A DNA stretch of 64,000 nucleotides from Cycas panzhihuaensis (GCA_023213395.1 CM041465.1:94557741-94621740), one strand, 5' to 3'. Shown: positions 36,070-48,680, numbered from the stretch's first letter. Notes: generated by a model from the letters alone, not told the origin. Translations and numbers: made by a program.

Positions 36070-37464
36070 CGCTTTGGCTTATTTATAAATACTCTGAATT
36101 CACTTCCACTTGATTACCAAACATGATTATAAGTCTTAATTTATAATAATTATCACCTTATGAAGCTTGAATCACTACTTCATATACTAATCCATTGAGA
36201 AACAAAGGTATATAACATATGTTTTCCATGAAGAATATGCTTTTTAATATCAACTAAAAGTACTAAATGTATTAAAATTTTATTTAATACTAAATAACTT
36301 CTTCGGTGAATGTAATATGATGTATGTAGGGGATGTCATGTATTACTAGGCCAATTTTGGGTGGAACATCACGAAATAACTGTTGTAATATGTTTAAAAA
36401 AGGATTGATCACCTCTTTTAAAAGGTTATAAGCTATATTAAGATTATAATATTTAAAAAGAATATTCTCTTTATGGGCAACTCCTCTAAAGCTTGTACAA
36501 TAATTATTGAACTCATGTGCCTTAAAACTTGATTACCAGATAAAACTATATATCATATATAATTTCTATCCTTATTATTTATCTCTCAACTTTGAGACAC
36601 TATTCAATCTGAATAACAGTGAGTCTGGTTTGATTATTTAATTAACCATGTAATTAAACATTGATCTTCAATGTCAAATAAGGTAACAAAACCTTAGAAA
36701 TTAATCAAATATATGAGAATGACTTAATCATTGATCAATGAATAGTTTGGAAAGGTTACAGTTGCTACATGAGTTGACTGGACTATGTAGACTTCACTTG
36801 TACTTTCACACCCTTCAAATAGCTTCCAATCTTAGCAAATGCAAACTCTAGTTATACATAAGTTAATTATAGGCTTCTACTAGTGATTACCACTTTAGAA
36901 CAAAGTTAAATGAAGGTAAATTCTTCCTTAAACTCGCTTGGTTCACACATCTACTAATATATATCAATGAAATACCTTTTAACAACATTTAATACTACTT
37001 AACAATCATTCTATAAAGAAAAAAAAATCCCAAACAAGGATGTAATCTTGACCATATATGAGTAACTTGAGTTTCTTAATGAAGACTATTGATTTTTCTT
37101 ACCTAACTTTGTTATACGACTTCAATTAATACCCAACACTACCAAATAGTTCCCAATGCCTTCAAATCTTTCCCAACATTACCTTATGGTACCCAATCTA
37201 TGCCCAATATTGTTCTATAGGTTCAATTGATGCCCAATGTCATTATATAGCTTTAATAAGTGCCTAATGCTATCAATATGCTTCTAATGCTAGTGTAACA
37301 GATATATAAAGTGCCTATTGCACTTTGGAAACCCTAGATGGCCTCTTTTTGTAGTGTCAACATGATCTATAGATCTCTAATCTTCAAGTTTGATTAGTTA
37401 ATATCAAACTCACTCATCTCCAATTTTAAATCTAAGATGTAACATTATTCCCTACTTTCCTCAA
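36070..37464 (-). other. Leader of copia C
   Basis: About 1.4 kb between primer site and gag with no recognised coding motif. Near the primer site (about 37125-37300) it carries imperfect repeats built on CCCAA[TC]. Confidence 0.55.
37125..37300. repeat. Imperfect short tandem repeats in copia C leader
   Basis: Units starting ACCCAACAC, TCCCAATGCC, TCCCAACATT, TACCCAATC, TGCCCAATATT, TGCCCAATGTC and TGCCTAATGC recur every 20-35 bases with similar ATATAG/TATAGG tails. Confidence 0.65.
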
Positions 37465-37475
37465 CTTTGATACCA
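37464..37475 (-). promoter_or_regulatory. Primer binding site, copia C
   Basis: The minus strand reads TGGTATCAAAGT directly after the LTR end TAACA, 10 of 12 to the initiator-Met-tRNA site. Confidence 0.88.
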
Positions 37476-37909
37476 TGTTAGAATTTATGTATATGTAGGC
37501 TACAAGTCAAGTATTCAACAAACTAGAAGTAGGGATTGTTATACACCAAGAACACATATAAGGAATATTTGAACACCAAATTTATCATACAAAACTCCTA
37601 AGAGAGAAAATCCACCAACATAATGTTTACTATCTTAAAATATTAAAAATAACATAGTGTTCAATGAGATGGTGAGATGGAATATAAGTGGATTTGATGA
37701 GATTATATTGATCCAAGTTAATGGTTGGAATACTAAGGGGGTATATATAAATACACCTTGAAATGGTGTTACAACCCTTTGTGTATAGACATAACTCTTC
37801 ATTATACTTGTTCGTATAGGGACATATCCCTTCATTATACCTTCTCATGATAACTATCCCCTAATGAAGCATTAAGTATATAGTTAATCTAAGTTAATTA
37901 TCATTATCA
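37476..37909 (-). repeat. 5' LTR of copia C
   Basis: On the plus strand TGTTAGAATTTATG to CATTATCA, followed by AAATT. Confidence 0.93.
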
Positions 37910-37997
37910 AAATTGACTCATTTTTTGAAGAGAAGAATTGGATCAAGGATGGGGGAGGAAAAGGGGGATCTTTTTATTTTCATTTTTAGAGAGAACA

Positions 37998-38379
37998 TAG
38001 TACATAACTATTGCCAATAATGGGAGTTGACCACTAGCACATGTGACTAGAGGACCTGATTGTTAGTGTTAGACATTAACATTTACACATGAGTTGCTTA
38101 GTCTTTCCAATGGAATATATGATGTTTATACTTACCAATGGAATTCATGAAGGACTCCTCTATTAACTTTATAAGGCCTTATTAAATGTAGAGGGACCAT
38201 TATTATACATATGAGATTTTATATATGGCATACTGTAGTACTACTTTGGTCCTCTTACTCTATAATCTGTCCCTTTTTTATTAATAAAGGTTAATTTACT
38301 ATATTGTTATTCATATTATTATACCATTTAGGCTTTCTTAGTTGAATATTTATAGTGGTAATTAGGTAGACTTGTCCCA
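37998..38379 (+). repeat. 5' LTR of gypsy D
   Basis: From TAGTACATAACTATTG (TG to TA) to CTTGTCCCA. It aligns along its length with 54749-55144 (shared ATTAACATTTA, AATGGAATATATG, AATGGAATTC.TGAA). Confidence 0.87.
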
Positions 38380-38381
38380 AG

Positions 38382-38393
38382 TGATATTAGGAC
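38382..38393 (+). promoter_or_regulatory. Primer binding site, gypsy D
   Basis: TGATATTAGGAC two bases after the LTR. It matches TGGTATCAGAGC except for four transitions. Confidence 0.7.
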
Positions 38394-39779
38394 ATGGTTC
38401 ATGAAATTTAGCTATTTTAATAAGGTAAAAACAAAGTAAAAGCAACATATTTTTGATATTTTTGGCTAAGATTTCTTTTCCCCCCTTTCAATAATTATAG
38501 CAATAGTTTTCCTGCATTTGATATATATTTTATTCTCTTCTATTCTCCTTCTTTAGTAGAGGTCTAGGTTAGAAACATTATTTTAGGGATTTTAAAATAT
38601 ACAAATTATAACTATTATTCTTGGCTAAGCATGCTTGGGGATAAGTCAACATATGAAGTGAGTTAATATATTCACTAAAACCTAGGCCCTGGATAGCAAC
38701 TATATATAAAATTGATCCTCTATATACTTTCAAATATATAGGAGAACCTCTATAGGATTTTTTAAAAGCCCTAGAATAGGTAACTTGTTAACCATCTATA
38801 TTTTGTAGTGTACTAGTTTGTAGCTAACACCGAGAATGTACTCTCTACATACATCTTAGACAGAACAAGTGTGGTTATGTGTACTATAATCCTTCATAGT
38901 TAGTACCTTAAGACATTGGGATGGCTTCTATTAATGACTAAGAAGTATATCAGAGAGCCTATAGATTAAAGAAACCCTAAATTGAGTCCAAAATTATAGG
39001 TCTAAGTTCTATTTAGAGTCATTCAGGTTCTATTTGCTAGTTTTGTATAGAACTTGGAATTGTCATCAATAAGCTCACTTGAGTGAATATTAGATTTTTA
39101 CAATTAAAACTTACATCAACCTTCTACATGTACAAGAAAATAAGAGTACAAAAAAAAAATTCACTCTTATCTTTTACCTATCCTATTTTAATGCATTTAT
39201 CATGCTTATCAATTTCCACTAAGTTAGTTTTAACTTGTATTTCTAGGAAAAAATGATAAATAGGCACCTTATAAGCCCACATCTAGTTTCTTATGCCCAA
39301 TCTTACATACATCATCTCAATGAGTATATCACACTCATCTTAGTGCACTAAGTGAGTTTCTTATATAATGTTTGAGGTAAATAACCTAAAGGCACCCTAT
39401 ATAGGCTTACATGTAATTATAGGGTTAACATGCCATACGCACCACCTATCCCTCCCTCTCTCACCTTTCTACATCACTCCCCAACTCTTTAGTCATGTTC
39501 TTTATATATAATTTTCTTTTTTCTTTAGATCTCTTCATCTTCCCTAATACCTCTTCTTTGAGTCTTTTTCTATTAACTCATCTTAGTAACTTATATCTTT
39601 TTATACAATGGCTCTTCCTACTCGAGCATATTAAAGTTTAATACTAGAAACCTAGTGCAATGCTTTAACTAATAAATTATAAAGTTATTTGATGAGGTCA
39701 TGAATCTTTCGACATAAATATCCAATATACACTTCCCATCCAATTTAATTAGAAATTTGACATGACCTCCATCCCCTAA
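38394..39779 (+). other. Leader and gag N-terminal region, gypsy D
   Basis: No clear coding motif up to about 39600. A possible ATG at 39609 opens MALPTRAY before stops. The gag N-terminus is probably here but too decayed to delimit. Confidence 0.4.
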
Positions 39780-40640
39780 ACTATGCCCCTACCATGTTAA
39801 CATCCACTCTACTATAAAATCACCATTTTGATATTTGACCTTGAACTTAATAAGGATAGTATACAAAGTTGGATTAGCAAGCTAGAGTCATACTTATCTC
39901 TCACCCCCATGCCACTAAACAATAAATTAACCTTTACTTCCATACACCTTAAAGGCAAAGCATATAATTCATTTCATTTATGGTAATGTGAAAATTCTAC
40001 CAACCAAATATAGGACTCATTTTATAAAATGTTTCTTTGACTATATAAATACACGTGGAATCAATTTTTATTCAATTATCTTACTCATCTTAAATATACA
40101 ACATTAATTAAAGTAAACATTGAAGAGTTTTAGGTTCTATAAAATCAAGTCTTTTAATTCCTTGATTGATGCATTATCATTGTAATATATATGTGTCTGA
40201 CCTTAAGGACCATATCCAAATATACCTTAAGATGGTTCCACTAATGACTCTTAGAGAAGCCATATCCATGGAAAAGTTGGTCAAAGAAGAGTTTATAGAA
40301 GAGTGATTAACTATTTTTCATCAAGATCTTACTTGGTACCAACACCTTTATCCTATAGATTAGTACCATCAATGCCCATATATGGATGATTTATAACACT
40401 TAACAATAAAGCACCCTTCAGATCACTTGTATATGCTTATAGTTGAAGTGAGTAGGTGTCAAGAGGATGACCTCTATATCAAGTACTTAGATAAGTGGAT
40501 CCTTGATCATGGCAAGGTGTGAAAAGTTAGTTGAATGATCTTTACAATTGATCTTGACCTCTCTATAGAAGAAGATTCAGATTATGAGGATGAGCCTAGT
40601 GATGACTCCCCTAAGAATCCTTACTTAAGCTTGAATCAAA
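39780..40640 (+). pseudogene. Gag, gypsy D
   Basis: Plus-strand fragments read WISKLESYLSLTPMPLNNK and LTFTSIHLKGKAYNSFHLW (about 39870-39990). They match the gag block W...E.YF.......K...A..HL.GKA..W. A later TLREAISMEKLVKEEFIEE (about 40240-40300) matches the segment after the gag core that usually precedes the nucleocapsid. The part after 40310 has an acidic stretch EEDSDYEDEPSDDSP (about 40570-40615). No zinc knuckle survives. Confidence 0.6.
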
Positions 40641-40699
40641 AATCTCCTTAACAACTATTTCCTCTATATCTTACCTTAAATCCCTTAGATTCTAAAGTA

Positions 40700-40830
40700 C
40701 ACTTCAAAAAACCTTGATTACTATCTTGATTGATGGTAGCACATTACTCAATTTTATTGACGTATCCCTAGCTAGACAACCTAATACCAACTTTACTTGT
40801 TCCTTACCATGATACTAAACTCTTTATTGT
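40700..40830 (+). pseudogene. Aspartic protease remnant, gypsy D
   Basis: LIDGSTLLNFIDVSLARQ fits the retropepsin active-site block LIDSGSTHNFI...A, with one residue of the active-site loop missing. The rest of the domain (to about 41300) is unreadable. Confidence 0.6.
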
Positions 40831-41384
40831 ATAGGGATAATCAAGAGTTTATATATTTAGGGTGGCACCTATCACTTAGCATCCAACTTTTATGCTCTAT
40901 CCTAAAGAGGATCAAATGTTATCTTAAGAGTCTAGTGGCATTAAACCCTTAATACATGTAACATAAATAACTCTTTGACTAACCCCTTTATCTTGTTCAA
41001 ACATAACCTTGGTCAAATATATAAACTCCATGGTATTTAACCCCCTCCTAATAAAATTATCCTTCTTAATTAGATGTGTAAGTAGCTAAATATTAGTGTG
41101 GGTTATATTGTATATATTAAAAGTATTGAATCCCAACCCATGATCCACCCTAATATCCAATGCATTCTTAATTAATACTAGTCCATCTTTATCCCTCTTC
41201 CTTTTAATCATTCCCTACATTGTGGCTTTCACTAGACTACCAAGCTTGAAAATCCTCATTACCCTATTAGTGTTAGACCTTACCATAATTTATATTTTAA
41301 AAGAATATAATTAGAAAAATGACTACTGAGCTTATGGACATGGGCATTATTTAATAAAGCAAAAGTCCCTATACTATCCCCATC

Positions 41385-42010
41385 ATCCTTATTTAGAAAA
41401 ATGATGGGTCTTTTTATTGTGTGTTGACTATTAAGAGCTCAATAAAATCATGATAAAAAATAAGTTTCTAATCCTTGAAATTGATGATATATTAGACAAA
41501 ATTCATGGTGTTGCAATATTCTCTAAACTTGACCTACAATTTGAGTAGTATCAAATCGACATTGCCCTTAAGAATTACCATAAAACTATCTTCTATATGC
41601 ACCATGGGCACTTTAAATTTAGAGTCATGCCTTTTGGTTTTCGTAATACCTTATTGCATTTTAAGTCCTAATGAATAAAATATTTGAATTGTATCTTTAA
41701 AATTTTGTCATCATCTTTTTCAATAGCATACTCATTTACAAATCTTGCCTAGTCTAACATGTCTAACTATTAGATGTTGTCCTTCAAGTTCTCACTTAAT
41801 AATAAGTTTATACCAAAATTTTAAAATACAAATTTAGGAAACCCAAATTAAAGTACATTGGCCACATCATTTCCTATGAGGGTGTCTAATTAGACCTAGA
41901 TAAAATCTTTATTATTATTACTTGGCCAACCCCAAAAACCTCACTTAGCTACAAGCTTTCCTTGGGCTTGCATGATTCAATCATTGTTTTGTAAAAAAAT
42001 ATGCTTCTCT
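41385..42010 (+). pseudogene. Reverse transcriptase, gypsy D
   Basis: Blocks in order: KNDGSFYCVLTI (KKDGSWR.CVDYR), NKFLILEIDDILDKIHG (DKFPIP.IDDLLDEL.G), FSKLDLQFE.YQIDI, FYMHHGHFKFRVMPFGFRN, and NFVIIFFNSILIY (about 41698-41740). In the last block the catalytic FFDDILIY became FFNSILIY, so both active-site Asp residues are lost. KLKYIGHIISYEGV (about 41848-41886) follows. Plainly a Ty3/gypsy RT, catalytically dead. Confidence 0.88.
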
Positions 42011-42039
42011 TACTACCCCCTTAATTAACTTACACCATA

Positions 42040-42263
42040 AAAACTTATTTTAGTGGTCCCATACTATAAATGAAGCCTTTAACCATCTTCAAATAACTAT
42101 GATCTCCACCCCTATTCTTGCCACTCTAGATTTCTCTCAACCATTTCAACCTGAATGTGATATATCTAGTTTCATCTTGGATATGATACTCATGCAATAT
42201 TGTCACCCAATTATATTTGAGATTTATAACCTTACAGAACATGAGTGATAACTCTTTACATAT
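42040..42263 (+). pseudogene. RNase H 5' half, gypsy D (split by element E)
   Basis: Contains FSGPI..EAF-type sequence, TPILATLDFSQPF.PECDIS (about 42108-42170) and the HPIIFEIYNLTEHE segment, matching PVL..PDFS.PF..E.DAS and HPIAYFS..L...E. The frame is cut at LFTY by element E. It resumes at 53074 after the duplicated CATAT. Confidence 0.82.
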
Positions 42264-44770
42264 TGTTTCCGGCTCGGAATGGATATGGAATCACCGACTC
42301 AGGTAAGTGCAGGTATGTCTCTAGCATTATCATCACTTTTGTGTACTGATTGTCTGCTTACATATTTGCATGCGTATGACTTTGTGGGCGGCCTGGTCGT
42401 CGTCCACACCTATGTTTAGCCTATGACGACTATAGCAGGGGCACACTCTTAGCGAGTGTGGCACCTTGGTGACCGACATTTCGCATCCGCCTCCTCTCTC
42501 CTGGATCCACCGGGTTTGCGCCACCTCCACCCGTGTGATGTCTCATCGTCGCTTGGTTAGCTTGCCACCTCATTTGGGGCCTATTTCTGCTCCCGTGGGC
42601 CGTTTCTTGGCTTGTTTGCTCCGGGTGGGTGTTTTAGTTGTCCTTTAGCCTTTTATTGCCGCTTGACCTCGGTTGGCGGGCCCCATTTGTCTCTGGTGCA
42701 TCTGCCGTAATCTTCTTGATGCCAAGTGATCTTGGCATTGGAATTTTCAGATCATTTGGAATATTGAATATCAGACCGCTTAAAATTTCACAGACGACAT
42801 CTCTGTTTGTTTTTAAAATCCGCTGTGGCAATTTCGCATTTATTGCGAAACCGCCACGTGGTTCGCGCCTTTTCCCTTCGGTAGTGCCCTATTCGGCGTA
42901 CTTTAGGGTTTTGCTTTAGTACTTAAGCATCTTTGGGACTTTTTGGATCTTCTTTTTACTCACTCTTGGAAGGACTCTCAAGAAAACTCTCTCTGCCTCG
43001 CTGCTCTGCTTTCTTCTTGCAACCGGACTGCACTCTTCATACCGCCTCTCTCCTTGGCTCGGTTGAGACATTCTCTCAACCCCTCAGCGCCTTGGAGAGG
43101 GCTCCTTTGAAGCGGTTTCAGTAGGTCTCTATCCAGCACCCATGAGCCCCACGTTTGCAGTGTTCTCCATCATACTGTAGCAGGCCTCAAACCCGCTCTA
43201 CTCGGATCTGGTGTTTTTCCGGCCCTCCTTCATTGTCCTTTGGTGAGGCAAGCCCCTTGCCTCTTCCTCCTGTACTCTTTACTTTTTGTTAAGTTCTTTG
43301 CGATATTCTTGCTCCACTCATTTGTTCATGTTTGTTGCTTGAAGTTTGATCCTCTTTCCTTTGTGAGGATGCTGTTCCACTTTCGCTCGCCTCGCTGCGT
43401 TCTTTGTCCAAAGCAAGCGTGAGGGGTTGCATAGGCTTTGGGAGAGGAGCCGGGTGGATTCCAGACACCTTCCACGCTCCCAAGTGGCTCCAAGCCCTCC
43501 AAAGCTTCCTCTCGCCTCATGTTGCTCTTGGCCATCTAAACAAGGGTTTAGAGACTGGTCGCCCAAACCAAATACTGCCACGAGTTGCAGTGATTTGGGA
43601 CCCTTGCTCAGTTTGGGAATCATTCGTAGTTCTCAACTACCATTCGTGGCTTTGCCTTTGCTCCCGATTACGGTTTGCTCCGTAGCATCCGGTTCCCGTG
43701 GGTGTCTTTGGGTCTTTCTTGCCCTTTTGCTACTATTTTCTAGCCTTGAGTCTTGACTTTCTCCTCGCCCCGTGGCTCTTGGGGAGAGGTTTGGGCACCA
43801 TTTATGCGGTGAGGCCACCCGAGGCTTACCTTGTTGTCCCACTTTATTTAGAGTATTTTTCCCTTGATTTCCTCCTCGTTGGACTAACATTGATGCATGC
43901 CTATTTGGATTCTGACTTATGTTGATATATATATATTGTTAGACCTTGTGCGTTGCATGTTAGTACCCTCCTTCGGGAGGAGGAAGATCTTTGTCGCCTT
44001 GGTGTATTTGAGGCCTACGGAGAACGTTGCAGTTGATTTCTATCGGTGAGCGCCTCTTGCATGTGTTACAACTTACGTTATCTCATTTCCTAGTTAGCGT
44101 TTCCTTCTTTCTTCCGGTATTGCACTTATTTTCCGGGGAAGGTAAGGAAGCCCCTCGCCTACCCGCCACTACGCCTCACATCCGGTACGTTGCGTGGAGC
44201 GGTTGGGTACTCCTCGTGCGGGCTACATCACCTCGCACGCCCTTGGCCCAGGTACACATTTCCTCCTCTTGCGTACTCTTGTTCTTTTCCTTTTTCTTCC
44301 TTAGTAATTAAGACATTGAAGATTAAAAGGAAAATTACCTTGTGTTTATTTGTTACGATTTACTTCATTTGCATGCACCCCATCGTCTGTAGGAAAGGTT
44401 GTAGGAGCCTTCTTGATCCCTACTTTTCCTTCCTTCCCTAACCGCACGAGCACCTCGCCTCCCGGCTGCTCGTGTCCCTGTTAGGTTGTAGGGTTGCTTT
44501 TGGCCCATCCCTCCCAGGTCCCTTCTCTCTCCCTTCCGCCACCCAAGGGTGGGAGGGTCCTGCCGGGCCAACTCGGGTCATCTTACCTTCGCCTCTTTAT
44601 CCAAGGTGGTGAAGGGTCACCCAAGAGTAGCCATACTCCATTGCGGATCCCGAACTCGGCCCGGCCAGGGCGCTCTGCGTGGTAGTTGCTTGCCTTGTAG
44701 GTTCCACTTCCCACCGCTTTCGTCACCATCTCTCCCCGCGCTATCGGGCGGTTATCCGTAGTGGCGTCCA
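42264..44770 (+). repeat. 5' LTR of element E
   Basis: Starts TGTTTCCGGCTCGGAATGG and ends near GGCGTCCA (end uncertain by about 10 bp). It pairs with 50540-53073. Short differences are dense and many are insertions or deletions of 1-4 bases. It contains a TATATATATATA stretch at about 43926-43937 that could be a core promoter, unproven. Open frames here on both strands reflect high GC, not genes. Confidence 0.9.
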
Positions 44771-45621
44771 TGCGACCATACTGGGACCCGCCAAGAAGGG
44801 AGCTAGTCTCGCTCTCTTGCTGGTTTCGCTACTCGTGTGATCCTTTCTATACATGTCTTGACCTCCACGTTGGGCCCCCAACGCTGCGTGTTATACCATT
44901 CCTTCTCTTTCCGACATCGCTTGGCCGACCTTGCATGCGTTTCTCTCGTCATTTGCGGCGGTCTACCCCTTTGTTAGAAGACCCCGAGTATAGCCTTCTT
45001 GCCTCGTCGGATCCCGATCCGACTATGGAAGGGTACTCTTCCGATTGGACCTACCACGCCTTGCTATGGAAACCCAAGCTCTTCCTTCGTCATTCCCGAG
45101 TCCACCCAAGAGGGTGACGACTCCTTTACTACCCGATCGATCAACACCTTTCTTGTGCTCCCCATCCTTCTACCCACGCCAGAGGGATCCGTTCCTCCCG
45201 AGGATTGCACGCGATGGCGATTTTATGAGGAACCTTGGATGGACATGCCTTGTTCGAGGTCCCGATCACCTCTTATGGGTATGTGGGGACTCCCGCTGAC
45301 GTGCTTGAGGCTCTTGACGGATGCCGCAAGCATGATGCTCTCAACCACGTCCCGAATGGCTTGAGGGTGTCTGCGCAGGGAGCCTCTTCCTCCTCCGCTC
45401 TTCCCCTCATGCTTCATCCTCGTCCGCCTTTCCCGTGACAACAAACCCTTTCGTGCTCACGCGTCGCCCCATTCGCTTTCTCGCAATGGGGGCACGTGTG
45501 GCACCTTCCATCCCTTATCAAGGCCCTAATGCCTTAGGGCCTTCTCACGATGTGTCCGTCCCTCACCGGGGTTAGCATACCCGTTCCCGATCCAACTAAT
45601 GTCTTAGTCTCCTAATCGTAC
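44771..45621 (+). other. Leader of element E
   Basis: Follows the 5' LTR and leads to gag. The bases after the LTR (TGCGACCATACTGGGACC) do not match the initiator-Met primer site used by the other elements, and I could not assign a tRNA. Confidence 0.5.
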
Positions 45622-47170
45622 ATGCCGCCTAAGAGGCCTAGTCGCCTGCTAGCCTTCCAGCCACCGTGGGATCTGCTCCCACGATCTTCCAACCCAGCGT
45701 TGGTGCTTCTTTCTCGTTCCCCTGTGGTATACTTCTCAACCTTGGGGCGGGGGAAGCCGTCTTCCTGCTTATGGGGTGGATCCGCTACACCCATACGGAA
45801 TGGCCCCACCCACGGGTGGCCGTATGGGCGTAACCCTGCCCGCATCCCTCTTGTCCGCCATCTAATGCGGTTCCATCCGCCTCTCGCAAGGATCGACTCC
45901 TTCCAAGGCGCCCTTTTTCCCGCCTTGTCGCCAAGGGGTGGTTCCTCAAGGAGGATGGGTGTCCTACCCCCATCCGCCTCCTTGCCGCCACCCACTTCGA
46001 TGTTCGTTGATCCTACGGTTCGAGCAAGGCGCGCCTTCGTGGACTTTAGGTCAACCCCTCTCTCGGTTGAGGCGTTGCGAACCAACTTGCCGCCTCATCC
46101 TCCCGAAGTTCCTAGATTCGATGGGACTTCGTCAGAAGACCCATGAGCAAGTCCGTAGTTTCTATGGCATGCATCGACATCGGGCTTACGACCATATTTT
46201 GATGAAACTCTTTCCTCGATCCTTGCAGGTGACGCCTTAAATGGTTTTATCGTCTCCCCGCCCACCTCACCTATTCATTCCAAAGAATTGGTGGACGAGT
46301 TCATCAATTACTTTGATGTAGCTCGCCCATTCGAGAGCGGATGAAATCCCTTCTCTCGCTCAAACAAGGTCACGATGAGATGAATCGTGACTTTGTGCGG
46401 CGATTCCACGATCCGCCCACTCCACCAAGGCGACTTTGCCCGAGGAGTCAAGCGGGACTGTTTGTCAATGCACCGTCCGAAGTCCACGTGGAAGTCCTCA
46501 AGATGGGGGCGACCACGTGTGATTCCGCTGATCGCCAAGTGCTTGGCGTTGGAGGCTATTGAGATCCAAGTGGTCTCAAGAAACCTCTTAAGCCCTCACA
46601 ACGCCGTGAGGCACCACCCCCTACCAAAGACACTAAACCTTCTCAGCCGACGTGGTCTTCCTCTCATCCTACCGAGAGGACCTTAGATCCCCTCACTCAC
46701 CTATACGCTCGTTCGAGCGCACGATGAAGGAGCTCAAGCTTCAAGGTCCTTCGTCTCCTACTTCAAACAAACAAGTCCAACAAACTACCCAAGCTGCTCT
46801 TCCTGTGAATGGGAACGCCCGATCCTCCCAAGCGAGAAGGTCAGACCCTCGCTTGAGAAGAAGTGGTGTTCCATTCATGGGGATTGCTTCCATGACGATT
46901 CACGTTGTAGGGCCCAAAGATCCAAGGGATGCCCTCGACGTGATTCCTCTCCCAAACGGGCCTCAAGGCCTAATCTAGACCAACCTGTTCACAAGGATCC
47001 GTTCCCTAAACATGGGGAACGTGATCGCAACCCCCAAACCAAGAACAACCGTAGAATCGAGGAAGATCATCCCCCGCCCTTCCGCGACAAAGGGAAGGGC
47101 GCGAACTCTTCTTCCTCTTCTCGTTCTCCTGGCCAGTACTCGTCGCCTTCACGACCGGAATAGGGGAAGA
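45622..47170 (+). pseudogene. Gag of element E
   Basis: The first 174 codons (45622-46146) are proline-rich and end PEVPRFDGTSSEDP, the usual P.FDGT.DP entry to the gag core. Split over frames follow DHILMKLFPRSL, GDALKWF-type sequence, LVDEFINYFDVARPFESG, MKSLLSLKQGHDEMNRDFVR, and a finger KWCSIHGDCFHDDSRC (about 46858-46910). Then comes VHKDPFPKHGERDR. This packages element RNA in particles. At least four single-base frameshifts separate these blocks, so no full protein could be made as written. Confidence 0.85.
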
Positions 47171-47379
47171 AGGTGATTCGGTTGCCTGAAGCAACTCCGA
47201 CTTTCGCGCTTACGCGATCTCAACCTGCTAAGGAAGCGGCGGGCGCTGCCAGTTCTTCCGTTCCTTCCGATCCCTTCCGAGACCCTTCCTCCCGAAATCC
47301 TCTTTCCCCAAGGCTATTCACGTGCGGGTCGTTACGACTTCAAGGGCACTTACCAACCCACCGGGAAGGGTAAACCCTT

Positions 47380-47900
47380 CTCCGTCGTGACGAGCTCCAT
47401 ACGGCCGCAGGGAATGTCCTTGATGGACGTTCGAGGAGTTGTCCCAGCAACGCCCTCCTCTGGAAGCTTTAGGATCGGAGATGTGCTGCCCACGCTTTGG
47501 GCGTCGCCCAAGGTGGCGGACCCACTATTTCCTTCGATCCTAAGGATCTTCCTCCCACGGTGAGCAGGAACGTCGGTGGAACTTCCCATTCACCATCACG
47601 ATCGATACGCTGATTGTACCCTCCAAGAACTGTTGTCGACAACGGCTCTTACAATGCCATGCCCTTGCGTGTTATGCAAGAGCTTGGTATCTCATATGAA
47701 CCTGCCTCTGGCGATGCCAAGGGTATGACGGTGGCGAAGACCCTCTCGGATGCATCGCGATTCGCTCACCCTTGGGGCAAACTGCCCTTGCCGATGTTGT
47801 AGTCCTCGGCGTTGGCGTGGATTACAACCTCCTTGGGTCGCCCATGGCTCGACCAAATGGGAGCCGTGTGTGTTCGACCCTTTGGGGACGACTTAAATTG
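47380..47900 (+). pseudogene. Aspartic protease region of element E
   Basis: The open frame at 47614-47802 reads TVVDNGSYNAMPLRVMQELG, a retropepsin-like active site (D-N-G-S instead of D-T/S-G-S), then GMTVAKTLSDASR. In the next frame GVGVDYNLL..RPWLDQMGA completes the domain (the LG.PWL.. motif). Frameshifts lie near 47770 and 47840. It would cleave the Gag-Pol polyprotein. Confidence 0.72.
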
Positions 47901-48680
47901 GCCCATGACGGACGAATGAGAGTGGTTCCCGTGAACGTCCTTTGCCAAACAAACTCGTTATGCCAATTCGGCAAACCAAGGTTCACCCACTCACGCCTCG
48001 GCTTGTTCAATTGGTATACCCAATCCGTCGGAAGAAGATCCCACATCTTCCCTTCCTAGTCTCGCGTTTTGCCCCTATTGGCGTCGGGAGTTATGGGTAC
48101 CTTGCTTCGTTCGATGATGATGAATCGCTGACGGAGACGAGGTTGTCTCCACCCATTTCTTTCCTTCGCGCCAATAGCCGTACTGCCTCTCGCCTAGGCC
48201 CTCGTTTGGAACCTCTCTCGTTGGTGAGACTAGCCCCGGCGTGTCACACACCATCGCTCGGCCGACCCGCCGTCCGCCGTTCTTCTTTTCATTACCCTCC
48301 GCAGTGATGGTTTTGAGGAATTGCCTTCGCTCCTCTCGAGGAGCCTCTTCTGGTTTTCCTTCTGATTCCATGAAAGAGTTGAGCGATCCGATGATCACCC
48401 CGGTCCCGTTGCTCCTTTCCCTTCTAGCGCTTCTTCTACTCGAAATAGGGTCATCCATGGAGTGGACTATTTCGAGGATGATGAAGCCCCTTGAGCACTG
48501 GCGGGCCTTGCACCTAATCGCCTTGGTCACCAAGCTCGGCCACCGGAAGATCCTTGCGATCGGATCCACGTCACGATCCGATCCCTCTCCTATTCCTCCT
48601 CCTCCGTTGATCTTGCCCTCTTCACTTTGAAGAGGGCAATGCCATGTGCATGGGGAATTCAAGACGTAGTCTTGGCCGAG
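47901..48680 (+). other. Protease-RT spacer of element E
   Basis: Weakly conserved spacer as in element I. The longest open frame in the window (227 codons, 48075-48758, minus) lies here antisense to pol. It is Arg/Ser/Glu-rich without a known motif and is probably a by-product of GC-rich sequence. Confidence 0.5.

Larger units (their letters stand above)
33114..37909 (-). mobile_element. Copia C: internally deleted Ty1/copia element
   Basis: LTRs of 433 and 434 bp, an initiator-Met primer site, a polypurine tract and an exact AAATT duplication (33109-33113 and 37910-37914) define the element. On the minus strand it has gag with a zinc knuckle, integrase, and the last part of RNase H. The RT catalytic region is missing between integrase and RNase H. 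At 4.8 kb it is shorter than copia A and B. The left LTR starts TA instead of TG. Non-autonomous and decayed. Confidence 0.95.

Noticed and set aside
37630-37848. Two overlapping minus-strand frames of 72 and 66 codons
   Set aside because: They lie entirely in the 5' LTR of copia C and have no motif.
42333-44770. Many open frames of 60-121 codons on both strands suggesting a gene cluster
   Set aside because: They lie within the 5' LTR of element E, and several recur in the other LTR (for example 42466-42648 and 50727-51128).
45612-46085. 157-codon minus-strand frame
   Set aside because: It mirrors the proline-rich gag N-terminus of element E, which has the recognisable domain on the plus strand.
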